A stretch of DNA of 64,000 nt from the NCBI GenBank assembly GCA_045047085.1, contig JASFYT010000034.1, positions 35,863 to 99,862 of the forward strand, in the 5' to 3' direction. A program made the position numbers and the translations under genes. Of this stretch, positions 17,781 to 25,644 are shown in pieces. Origin of the DNA: GCA-2401155 sp045047085. GTDB lineage: Bacteria; Pseudomonadota; Alphaproteobacteria; Rhizobiales; Rhizobiaceae. Under the pieces are notes generated by a model. It was not told the origin of the DNA, made no database searches, and saw only the letters and a list, made by a program, of their open reading frames with translations. The stretch's first letter is position 1, and the number at the start of each line of letters is the position of its first letter.

Positions 17781-17833
17781 GGTTTCCTCCATTTGGTGAG
17801 CGGTTTCTGCGTCTAAGTTATGTCCAAGCCCAA

Positions 17834-18721
17834 CTAATCCTTGATTGCTCCCATAGTCAGACCGCGAACGAGATGTTTCTGAACCAGTAAAATGAATATG
17901 AAACTGGGTAAGATTGCCGATGTTCCAAGTGCGGAGATAAATCCCCACTCCGAGCCGGTTGAAGTTACGAAAGTGGTGATTTTTACTGGCAAAGTTCTGA
18001 TCTGGCTGGTTAAGAAAAGTGACAGAAGGAATTCGGTCCAAGAGAAAATGAAGCATAAAACGGCAGTCGCTGCGATGCCGCCCTTGACCATTGGCAAGAC
18101 AACCAGACGGAAGCATTGCCAACGCGTTGCGCCATCAATCATGGCAGCCTGATCAACATCCTTTGGAATGTCATCAATAAATGATTTCAAGAGCAGCAAT
18201 GCGATTGGAAGATTTATCAAACTGTGAATCAGGATCAGCCCTAAATGGGTGTCTCGTAGTCCCAGATCATGGAAAATAAACACCAAGGGAACGATTATCG
18301 CGATTGGTGGTAAAAAACGCTGCGATAAAATCCAGGTCATATAGCCCTGCGATCCTCGAAATGTCATTCGTGACAACGGATAAGCTGCAGACAATGCCAT
18401 GAATATTGTAATGATCGTTGATCCAATGGCGATTACAAGGGAATCAAAAATGGTTTTTCGACCATCAAACGCACCGCCGCCGCCAAAACCAAGAGCATCG
18501 CCGCTCTGCAATTCTGCTCGTGATTGTCCAAAAATAGTGACACGATAATTGTCGAACGTTGGAATGAAGTCGAACACGACGACCATGTCTTTGTTGAAAA
18601 TTGCCGAGATCGGTTTGATCGAGGTCAGCGCCCACCAAAAAATCGGAAACATGAATAGCGCGACCAAGAAAATCGCCACCACATATCGAAAAAATACCTG
18701 AGTCGGAGATGCGGTCATCAA
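17834..18721 (-). CDS. ABC sugar transporter permease, MalG type
   Basis: 295-residue inner-membrane permease. The first membrane segment is FFRYVVAIFLVALFMFPIFWWAL, followed by a periplasmic loop with GFGGGGAFDGR, PLSRMTFRG, and the EAA loop DQAAMIDGATRWQCFRLVVLP near residue 200. The start overlaps the upstream permease stop by 4 bp (ATGA type), indicating translational coupling. It pairs with the MalF-type permease at 18718. Confidence 0.93.
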   Translation of the reverse strand: MMTASPTQVFFRYVVAIFLVALFMFPIFWWALTSIKPISAIFNKDMVVVFDFIPTFDNYRVTIFGQSRAELQSGDALGFGGGGAFDGRKTIFDSLVIAIGSTIITIFMALSAAYPLSRMTFRGSQGYMTWILSQRFLPPIAIIVPLVFIFHDLGLRDTHLGLILIHSLINLPIALLLLKSFIDDIPKDVDQAAMIDGATRWQCFRLVVLPMVKGGIAATAVLCFIFSWTEFLLSLFLTSQIRTLPVKITTFVTSTGSEWGFISALGTSAILPSFIFILLVQKHLVRGLTMGAIKD

Positions 18722-19632
18722 AACTTCACCCTGAAAATTTTAATGAAAATATTGGCGGTGATAACTACAAGAAGAAGAGTCAAGATTGCTACGGTGGACG
18801 CATAAGGAAAATCTGCGTTCTTGAAGTAGATCGTGCCGGCATAGGCAGTCAGGGTCTCAGTGGCTGTCCCTGGCCCACCATCGGTCATCACTTTAATGTA
18901 GTCATAGATCCGAAATAGATCGATGCCACGGATCAGTACCGCTAAAGCGATGATCTTTGCCATCATAGGCAACGTAAGTTTGATGAAAGCTTGCGTTGCA
19001 GTAGCACCATCAATCGCCGCTGCCTCGAACGGCTCCTTAGGTAACGCGCGCAGACCAGCCAGCATGAGCAGCACCATAAAGGGGGTCCACTGCCAGACAT
19101 CCGCAACTATTACCCCCGCGAGTGCAAGAGAGCCTGTGGCAAGAATTGGCGTGTCAGGTGACAATAATCCTATGCTGTAGAGAGCTTGGCTAATGACGCC
19201 GAACGAGCCATCATACATCAAGAGGAACATCATTCCAGTAACGGCTGGCGGCACCACCAGGGGCAGAGTCATCAAGGCACGAAGAATGCCAAAACCCTTG
19301 CGATCGCTGTCCAGCAGTAGAGCTATCATCATGCCCAGCACGAGCTGAATTGTAATGGCGATACCCGTATACATGAAAGTTGTGACAACCGCATCGAGAA
19401 CACGATCATCGCTGAAAATCTTGCCCCAGTTCCATGATGGCCAAAATGTGTTCTCACGCGTGACGGGATTGCGCCGGAATAACGTCAGCCATGCCGCATA
19501 TAAAATAGGATAGAGACCGAATATGATCAGCATTGCAGTAGCTGGAAACAGCCACGGAAGCGGATGCTCGGACGAAAGCCATCTTGGTAGTCGGCTTTTA
19601 CCGCCCGGCTTGTAAATCATCGAATCTGTCAT
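18718..19632 (-). CDS. ABC sugar transporter permease, MalF type
   Basis: 304-residue inner-membrane permease with about six hydrophobic segments (first: LPWLFPATAMLIIFGLYPIL) and the EAA loop FEAAAIDGATATQAFIKLTLP. The segment KVMTDGGPGTATETL is typical of MalF/UgpA relatives. Its ATG overlaps the stop of the truncated SDR gene (ATGA), so it is read in the same transcript as the dehydrogenases upstream. Confidence 0.93.
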   Translation of the reverse strand: MTDSMIYKPGGKSRLPRWLSSEHPLPWLFPATAMLIIFGLYPILYAAWLTLFRRNPVTRENTFWPSWNWGKIFSDDRVLDAVVTTFMYTGIAITIQLVLGMMIALLLDSDRKGFGILRALMTLPLVVPPAVTGMMFLLMYDGSFGVISQALYSIGLLSPDTPILATGSLALAGVIVADVWQWTPFMVLLMLAGLRALPKEPFEAAAIDGATATQAFIKLTLPMMAKIIALAVLIRGIDLFRIYDYIKVMTDGGPGTATETLTAYAGTIYFKNADFPYASTVAILTLLLVVITANIFIKIFRVKF

Positions 19633-20069
19633 CGCATCATCGCCGCTACATTGCCGCCATCAACGGTCAAAACAGCACCTGTGCTGACTCTGGCTTTAGC
19701 CAAATGAACGAAGGCATCGGCTACATCTTTACCGGTCACTTTGCGCTTCACGAGATTGCCACACATGTATTGTTCAGGGGTAAAGCCCCTTGCTTTGCTG
19801 CGTTTTTCGACCATTTCATCTGTCATGAGACCGGTCCGAATACGGTCCGCATTCACGGCGTTAGACGTAATTCCATCCGGCCCATGCTCCACCGCATATT
19901 GACGCATGAACGCCATCAGTGCGGCCTTGGGAGTACCATGGGCACCAAATTTTGGCCCGGGATTTACAGCTTGTTTAGAAACGTTGAAGACAAGCGCCCC
20001 TCTGATAACAGGTGCTACGTCAGCAATCTGCGCTAGGGTTGTTTCATCAATTTGTGTTACATTGTACAT
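19629..20069 (-). CDS. Truncated short-chain dehydrogenase domain (C-terminal half, from an aldolase/SDR fusion?)
   Basis: 146-residue ORF corresponding only to the C-terminal half of an SDR: FNVSKQAVNPGPKFGAHG, PKAALMAFMRQYAVEHG, NAVNADRIRTGLMTDEM, and GAVLTVDGGNVAAMMR at the end. The N-terminal NAD-binding glycine motif and the normal catalytic Tyr context are missing (GAHGTPKAA stands where YxxxK should be). These motifs resemble the C-terminal domain of bifunctional class II aldolase/SDR proteins (RhaD type). It is probably a remnant, yet its stop overlaps the permease start and its ATG is 12 bp after the preceding SDR, so it may still matter for translational coupling. Confidence 0.65.
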   Translation of the reverse strand: MYNVTQIDETTLAQIADVAPVIRGALVFNVSKQAVNPGPKFGAHGTPKAALMAFMRQYAVEHGPDGITSNAVNADRIRTGLMTDEMVEKRSKARGFTPEQYMCGNLVKRKVTGKDVADAFVHLAKARVSTGAVLTVDGGNVAAMMR

Positions 20070-20081
20070 TTACGTTTTCAC

Positions 20082-20807
20082 TTAGAATTTCTGACGAGTT
20101 GGGGTAATGCAGATTTCTTGGATCAGCGCCAATTGCGGCAGCTGATATGCATGCAACATGGAGCTGGCAACGTGCTCCGCCCCGATGCCACCACCAATAG
20201 CTTCTTTATTGGCCTTGTAACTTGCCAACGTATTCGGGTCTTTAACCCCATTGAGAACTTCGGTCTCAACGATGCCCGGCGACAAAACGATCACGCGCAC
20301 ATCAAATTCAGATAGGTATTCACGGATGCTCTCCGATACGGCGTGAACAAAATATTTTGTCCCGCAATAGACAGTATGATCCGGGTAAATTTTTCGCCCT
20401 GCAATCGAACCCATCATGAACAAAGTGCCCGTACGGCGCTTGATCATGCCAGCCATCACAGAATGGACTGTGTTCATTACACCTTTGGTGTTGATGTCGA
20501 TCATCTGATCCCATTCTTCGGGATCCTGAGTACTGATATCTGCCAGATGAGCGACCCCGGCATTGCAGAACATCATATCCACGGGACCAAATTTTAATTC
20601 AGCATCTTTGACAGCTGCTGCAATCTGCTGGCGATCGCGAACATCGACCTGCCGGCAAATCGAATTTGGAAGGTTAAGCGCTTCCATTCTGTCAAGACGC
20701 CGCGCCATCAACAACACAGGGTGGCCAGCAGCAGAAAACTCGCGAGCGGCGGCTTCACCAATTCCCGAACTTGCACCGGTGATTGCAACGAGCAACTTAT
20801 CTGCCAT
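20082..20807 (-). CDS. Short-chain dehydrogenase/reductase
   Basis: Complete classical SDR of 241 residues. NAD(P)-binding ITGASSGIGEAAAREF near residue 9, CNAGVAHLADI near 84, catalytic Ser in MMGSIAGRK near 132 and YCGTKYFVHAVSE (Tyr and Lys) near 147, then LSPGIVETEV. It probably oxidises a polyol or reduces a ketose. GGGAGG precedes the ATG. It sits between the glycerol-1-phosphate-dehydrogenase-like gene and the transporter genes in one operon. Confidence 0.92.
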   Translation of the reverse strand: MADKLLVAITGASSGIGEAAAREFSAAGHPVLLMARRLDRMEALNLPNSICRQVDVRDRQQIAAAVKDAELKFGPVDMMFCNAGVAHLADISTQDPEEWDQMIDINTKGVMNTVHSVMAGMIKRRTGTLFMMGSIAGRKIYPDHTVYCGTKYFVHAVSESIREYLSEFDVRVIVLSPGIVETEVLNGVKDPNTLASYKANKEAIGGGIGAEHVASSMLHAYQLPQLALIQEICITPTRQKF

Positions 20808-20821
20808 ATTGTCCTCCCTTG

Positions 20822-20861
20822 TTTACTTGTCGTCAGTTAAATTTACTTGTCGTTAGTTAAA
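20822..20861. repeat. 20-bp tandem direct repeat upstream of the SDR gene
   Basis: Two copies of TTTACTTGTCGTYAGTTAAA (20822-20841 and 20842-20861) differing at one base. Each copy is itself nearly palindromic (TTTACT...AGTTAAA). They lie 15-54 bp upstream of the SDR start. They could be a duplicated operator or a simple slip duplication. Confidence 0.7.
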
Positions 20862-20894
20862 TTTTTGGTGACCTTCATTTTTGTATCCAAAGCC

Positions 20895-22250
20895 TTACCC
20901 TTCCTTTTTGGCGAAATTGGCCAGCAGTCCAGAATTTGCGGCAATATCCAAGAACGAAAATCGATCACGCATTTCGTGGTTATGGCGCACTGCTTCTTGA
21001 TAAAATTCGACCGGAAGCCCGAGTTTTTCGCCCGTAGTTGGTGCTCCGGCCGCTTTGAGAAGCCGGGTCATTTCTTCAACGGGAATGATGAAGGGTTCTA
21101 TTTCTTTTTTCAAAGTCGGCCAAAGTTTGGTAATTTTTGAATTAAAGGCTTCAGCACTCTTTTCAGTGAATGCCTTCTTCTTCAATTCAATCAGACATTC
21201 AGCAGCAATTTTTGGGCCCATACGACGAGACATATCTTCAAGATCAAACTTGGTAGGTGAAACTTGGGGTGCCTCGTCAGCCGCCAGCATCTGCTGCTGT
21301 AAGCGAGCCATCGTAAGACATGCAACGCCAACTTGTTGACCATGCAGCGTGCCAGGATGGCGATCACCTGCAAAACAATCAATGTAATGCGATATTTGAT
21401 GCTCGCCCATTGACCCATGGTGGGAGATGCCAGTAAAACTGATACCTAACCCGCAAAGAGTAAGAACCCTGTGTAGGCTTGCGATTGCGTCAATATTACC
21501 CTCAGGTAGCAAAGCGGCTTTTTTGTTCAGTTCGATCTCATCTTCATCCTGAATGATATAGGGCGATGCCCAGTAATCCGTTCCTAAGAGGCGATGTGAC
21601 ATCCACCAATCAACCTGCGCAACCGAACGTGCCATACAATCGGCAAAGCCGGATGCGGTCAAGTACGTTGGGGCGTCTGCGGAAATAGTCAGGTCCACAA
21701 AGAAGCCCTTTGGAGCTTGCGCTGGAAGAGAGACCTTTAGACCGGATGCAAGTGTCATGCTTGCTGTCGACGATGTATAACCGTTCATCGATGCGGCAGT
21801 CGCAAATACACAATAGCCTCGCCCATCTAGATGGGTTGCATATTTGCAAAGGTCATTGATTGTCCCCGACCCTACTGCGACGATACCATCATTGCCTTTT
21901 AACTGCTGGCGTAATTTCTCTGCAGTTTCCAAATCTGCATGGGGGTGATCCAAAACAATAGTTTTGACCGAGCCAAGAACTTTTAGAGCCTTGGCCACCC
22001 GCTTACCCAATGCTTCAAAGGTGGCTGCATCTGATACGACGATAAAATTGGAACCGAGATTAAGCGACTGAACCAGCTCAGCTTCGCGACCTTCAAGCGA
22101 TTCTTCAAATACAATCGCCTCATATGGTACGGACATCCGTTTTTGTGTCTCGGGATTAAACCATGTTCCAGCGACAATATCATCGATTAAGTGTGTCCAC
22201 TTGCCAGAATCTTGATCTCCGAATTCCTGCTTACTTGGATCAAATGACAT
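20895..22250 (-). CDS. sn-glycerol-1-phosphate dehydrogenase family protein (AraM/EgsA-like)
   Basis: NAD(P)- and metal-dependent dehydrogenase of the AraM/EgsA branch of the Fe-ADH fold, 451 residues from ATG 22250, chosen because GAGGAG lies just upstream. It shows VGSGTINDLCKYAT near residue 125, TAASMNGYTSSTASM near 150, and the metal region FADCMARSVAQVDWWMSHRL, GSMGEHQISHYID and HGQQVGV, giving Asp, His and His ligands. Relatives interconvert sn-glycerol-1-phosphate and DHAP. In a polyol operon the real substrate may be another polyol phosphate. It is the first gene of the operon and has the shared operator upstream. Confidence 0.88.
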   Translation of the reverse strand: MSFDPSKQEFGDQDSGKWTHLIDDIVAGTWFNPETQKRMSVPYEAIVFEESLEGREAELVQSLNLGSNFIVVSDAATFEALGKRVAKALKVLGSVKTIVLDHPHADLETAEKLRQQLKGNDGIVAVGSGTINDLCKYATHLDGRGYCVFATAASMNGYTSSTASMTLASGLKVSLPAQAPKGFFVDLTISADAPTYLTASGFADCMARSVAQVDWWMSHRLLGTDYWASPYIIQDEDEIELNKKAALLPEGNIDAIASLHRVLTLCGLGISFTGISHHGSMGEHQISHYIDCFAGDRHPGTLHGQQVGVACLTMARLQQQMLAADEAPQVSPTKFDLEDMSRRMGPKIAAECLIELKKKAFTEKSAEAFNSKITKLWPTLKKEIEPFIIPVEEMTRLLKAAGAPTTGEKLGLPVEFYQEAVRHNHEMRDRFSFLDIAANSGLLANFAKKEG

Positions 22251-22271
22251 CCAACGCTCCTCATTGGTAGT

Positions 22272-22305
22272 TTTCAAATGTATGAAGATACTTTGCATAT
22301 GTCAA
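22272..22305 (-). promoter_or_regulatory. Promoter and shared operator words upstream of the G1P-dehydrogenase operon
   Basis: On the minus strand, TTGACA (22300-22305), 17 bp, TACATT (22277-22282), 27 bp before the start. It overlaps GCAAAGTAT (22288-22296) and TTCATACATTTGAAA (22272-22286), the latter matching 13 of 15 bases of 7678-7692. A divergent SorC gene begins 50-90 bp away. Confidence 0.55.
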
Positions 22306-22357
22306 TATCATTTGTAGGGTAGCCATTGTCAAAAGTAAAAATCAGCACCAAACACCC

Positions 22358-23386
22358 TTGACCGAACTGGTTTCTGGCTCGATAAACGTAAACATGAAGA
22401 ATACCATCAAGAAAAGTCGAACCGGCGCTGCAAACAAGCCGCCGTTACCATTCGAGTTCCAAGATCAAGTTATGTGGGCAGCATGGCTATATTTTGTAGA
22501 TGAATGGACGCAAAGCCAGATCGCCAAAAAAATAGGTATTTCCCGTGTAACGGTGATCAAACTGCTGAATGAAGCGAAAACGCGGGGGCTAGTTAGTATT
22601 CAGATAAGCCCAAAAGTTGCGGCGCACACGACGACTTCCAGAAAACTTGCGGAGATATTCTCCCTAAATGCCGTGACAATCATCCCAGATCTTAAAGGTG
22701 AACCCCTAGTTCCCAGACTGGGCAAAGCTGGTGCCTTCGCACTAGCTGAAACATTGGAGAAAGACGATATTATTGGGATTGCATGGGGCCGGACAGTTCT
22801 CGCAGTTGCAGAAGCCATCTCTCTATCAGAACCAATTGAAAACTTAACTGTTGCCCAAATAACGGGAAGTCCTAACGGGTTATCTGCGGATTTCTCACCC
22901 GAGTCATGCTCTTCCCTTCTCGCTAATAATCTGGGTGCTCGAAACGTCAAATTGCTGGCGCCGGCAATGGTTTCCAATCCCGAACTCAGGGATATGTTGT
23001 TAAAAGAAGCATCGATCAAGAAACAGTTCTCGGTTATACGATCTGCAAACCGAATTCTGTTTGGGGTTGGTGATGTTGGAAGAGAATCCACCCTTAGGAA
23101 CAGCGATCTACACACACAAAAAGCGGTGGACAAGCTTGTTACCAATGGTGCAATTGCCGCGATTATTGGACGTTTTATTGATGCCGATGGAAACGAACTT
23201 GCCTTGCCAAATCAAAATCGAATGATCGGTACCAATCTTGATGAGATGCGCAAAATCCCACATCGACTTTGTGTTGCAGGTGGGCCGATTAAGGTGAAAT
23301 CCATTATTGCGGCCTTGAAAGGCGGGTTTGCCACAGATCTTGTGATCGATCAGGCTACAGCTGAATATATTGTAAAGCTGTCGTAG
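22358..23386 (+). CDS. SorC/DeoR-family sugar-sensing transcriptional regulator
   Basis: About 330-342 residues. The N-terminal helix-turn-helix is WTQSQIAKKIGISRVTVIKLL (residues about 50-70), followed by a SorC effector domain with IGIAWGRTVLAVAEAI, AQITGSPNG, FGVGDVG and LCVAGGPIKVKSIIAAL...TDLVIDQATA. Divergent from the G1P-dehydrogenase operon, which it probably represses until a sugar phosphate binds. The start is uncertain: TTG 22358 or ATG 22394; neither has a clear ribosome site. It differs clearly from the SorC protein at 3.3-4.2 kb. Confidence 0.9.
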   Translation: MTELVSGSINVNMKNTIKKSRTGAANKPPLPFEFQDQVMWAAWLYFVDEWTQSQIAKKIGISRVTVIKLLNEAKTRGLVSIQISPKVAAHTTTSRKLAEIFSLNAVTIIPDLKGEPLVPRLGKAGAFALAETLEKDDIIGIAWGRTVLAVAEAISLSEPIENLTVAQITGSPNGLSADFSPESCSSLLANNLGARNVKLLAPAMVSNPELRDMLLKEASIKKQFSVIRSANRILFGVGDVGRESTLRNSDLHTQKAVDKLVTNGAIAAIIGRFIDADGNELALPNQNRMIGTNLDEMRKIPHRLCVAGGPIKVKSIIAALKGGFATDLVIDQATAEYIVKLS

Positions 23387-23645
23387 GCTCATGACCCGCT
23401 GATCTTGTCATTTTCAGCTTTTCAAATCTTGCATCAGATCGTCCCGGCGAACACTGCTAACGGCTCCGTCGCAAAGTTTGTCGGTCGTATCCTTGTCAGC
23501 TGAACTCTGCGATATGCTTTTCAAAAAAAGCTACAGGCAGGACTTCCAAATGACAGTTGATTTCAAAGGCAGCCAGATTGGTCCTGTTTAATGGTTTCAA
23601 AGAAGGTTTCCATGGCAGTGTAATCGTTACATTTACCTTTGGCGG

Positions 23646-23777
23646 CTTCTTGCGCCAGTTATAAAAGGTTGCATCTGATATCCCCGCCTTGCGACAAACT
23701 TCTCCAACTGGTGTACTTTCATCAGCCTGACGCAAAATAAAGGCTATCTGCGCATCCGAAAACTTCAATCTCTTCAT
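23646..23777 (-). mobile_element. IS3-family transposase OrfA remnant
   Basis: From ATG 23777 (AGGAG upstream) the first 44 residues, beginning MKRLKFSDAQIAFILRQAD and ending SDATFYNWRKK, are the N-terminal helix-turn-helix of IS3-family OrfA. Homology stops there and the frame continues as unrelated codons to 23496, so the element is truncated. No OrfB was recognised. The surrounding 23387-23906 region holds nothing else I can name. It marks the junction between the polyol island and the hexuronate locus. Confidence 0.8.
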
Positions 23778-23906
23778 AGAATTCTCCTCATCCCTCAAGG
23801 GAATTATAAATGGAAAATTCCAGCTTTAAATGATACGATTTATAGGGAGCACGTCACGGCTTACAAAGCGTTTACTATAGAAGGTGAACAGGGCATGCAT
23901 TACAAC

Positions 23907-25160
23907 TCAGCTGCATAAATCCAGTAGTGCCCGCTCAAACTGCGGATAAGCTGCCCCGATTATTTCATCCTCGGTTCCCGCCCGCGCGACGGTCAGCACA
24001 ACATGGCTATGGGCAAAAACGTGTGATTGGGAAGGTAGCAGCAGCCTGAATTCTGCACTTAGCTGCTCAAAGATTTTGCTGTGTTGAACAAATGGCCCGG
24101 TTAATACAATCTGGTGGGGTGACAGAATCATGGTAAGATTACGCATGGCAACCGCCATCAGGTGCACGGCATTATCCAGAATGGAGATATCAAATTTTTC
24201 ATTGTTTTTTAGAAAACTCTCAAAACTCCATTCATCCGTAGGTATCTCGGGATAGATTTTGCGCAGTTCCGGCAACAGCGCCCAAAGGGCTGCCTGAGTT
24301 TCAAGGCAATTTTTCAAACCGCATCTGCATTGCGTCTCGTGTTTGCAATGGGTGTAGGTGTGCCCAATTTCACCAACTCCCCCATTGCCGCTGATTAATG
24401 ACGTCTTCCCCAAAGAATAGGTAGCGCCAATGCCGTGCCCCCAATGGATGAATAAAATATTGGTGGTGGATTTTTCTCCCCGGCGGGCAATACGAGCCTG
24501 GACTTCACAGTTTAGGTTTTTATTCACAGTCACATTTAGGTTCAACGCATCACCTATTTGCGAAAAATCCATATTGCGAATTTGAGGCCATCTGGATGTA
24601 GCAAAAACCCATGAATTATTAGCCTCATCAACAATACCGGGCACAGAAAATGAGATACCTACAATGTTCGTATTTACAGGTGCTCTGGCGCGAAGGTTTT
24701 CGGCCATGCCAATAATCAGGTCTTTTAAATCATCATTTTCGATCTGATCCGCATGAACTTCCTTTGATTCATTGCACAATTCATTACCGCCAAAATCCAG
24801 TAGCGTAGCGTGGATAGACTGGGAGACCACATAAAAAACGATCACGCCCAGGCTCGACATGACGGGGCGAAGGATTATCTCAGGCCTTCCTTTTTGGTAG
24901 GGCGTTGTCGGCCGTCCCTCCTGAACCAGCCCGTGCTCAATTAATTGCAACACAAGGTCAGAAACAGTGCCGGGGCGAATGTTAAAGTCCTTTGCCAACT
25001 CTTTGCGGGTAACTTTTTTCGGCTTGCAGATTTCCATAAAAATCCGCCCCTTACGCCCTTTCACAGCATGTTGCTCACTGGCTTCGAATTGCCTGGAGTA
25101 CGAGCCAAGCATAGGGATTGAAGGTAGGTCTTGAACTTCAGGCATGACAAATATCTTCAA
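23907..25160 (-). CDS. ROK-family transcriptional regulator (NagC/XylR type)
   Basis: 417-residue regulator. An N-terminal winged helix (about residues 45-85, VTRKELAKDFNIRPGTVSDLV) is followed by a ROK sugar-kinase-like domain. This has IVGISFSVPGIVDEAN, HWGHGIGATY, GGVGEIGHT and the ROK zinc site with CRCGLKNCLET. Likely represses the adjacent TRAP/hexuronate genes and is released by a sugar ligand. The first ATG (25160) is used; starts a few codons in are possible. It is the upstream member of the minus-strand genes, 484 bp before the TRAP permease stop. Confidence 0.9.
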   Translation of the reverse strand: MKIFVMPEVQDLPSIPMLGSYSRQFEASEQHAVKGRKGRIFMEICKPKKVTRKELAKDFNIRPGTVSDLVLQLIEHGLVQEGRPTTPYQKGRPEIILRPVMSSLGVIVFYVVSQSIHATLLDFGGNELCNESKEVHADQIENDDLKDLIIGMAENLRARAPVNTNIVGISFSVPGIVDEANNSWVFATSRWPQIRNMDFSQIGDALNLNVTVNKNLNCEVQARIARRGEKSTTNILFIHWGHGIGATYSLGKTSLISGNGGVGEIGHTYTHCKHETQCRCGLKNCLETQAALWALLPELRKIYPEIPTDEWSFESFLKNNEKFDISILDNAVHLMAVAMRNLTMILSPHQIVLTGPFVQHSKIFEQLSAEFRLLLPSQSHVFAHSHVVLTVARAGTEDEIIGAAYPQFERALLDLCS

Positions 25161-25644
25161 TTCTGTATTTTACTGCGCCCACCAGCAGGCCCGTGATTTT
25201 TTGCATAAGACATATATATCGGCAGTAGGTGTTATTAAATACATTATATTTCATGTCTGCCAATCTGCCACGGCAGACATGGTTTTACCAGACATCAAGA
25301 GCACTTCTCTGTAACTGGATATTTCACGCTTCGGAGACGGTGCGGCAAATTTGGCAACCGGGGCGAAGCCGGTTAATAATATTTGGCACGCTCATAATGA
25401 GCCCGCAATTTGACTGATCACACGTGATATTATTGCGTCTGGATGAAAAGTGCGGCCAGCAACAAACCTGCGAAGAGGCGTGCAAGTAAAAGAAACCATC
25501 ATTGGTTACTGAGTAATAAGAAGTTCAATTAAGCCGTTTGGCTCTGAAGCCTCATTGGTTTGTTTTAAAGTATGACGGGCTCTAAGTCTTTTTTACGCCA
25601 CTTCATATTATCCGATAACGGGCGCCCACTTATCGGGGCACGCG
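25161..25644. other. Gene-free region between ROK regulator and TRAP permease
   Basis: Contains a 10-bp perfect inverted repeat CATGTCTGCC (25252-25261) / GGCAGACATG (25272-25281), and ATCAC-AC-GTGAT near 25418-25429. I could not recognise any coding remnant with confidence. The inverted repeats are candidate operators or terminators for the ROK gene, which is transcribed away from them. Confidence 0.5.

Noticed and set aside
16254..18122. Long 622-aa reading of the second binding protein
   Set aside because: The first 114 codons run inside the upstream permease gene; a clear GGAGGAA and ATG at 17780 mark the true start.
20822..20861. Possible CRISPR-like repeats
   Set aside because: Only two copies directly abutting, without spacers; a simple tandem duplication.
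25229..25417. 62-aa plus-strand ORF in the ROK-TRAP gap
   Set aside because: No recognised motif, spans the inverted repeat, and no ribosome site.
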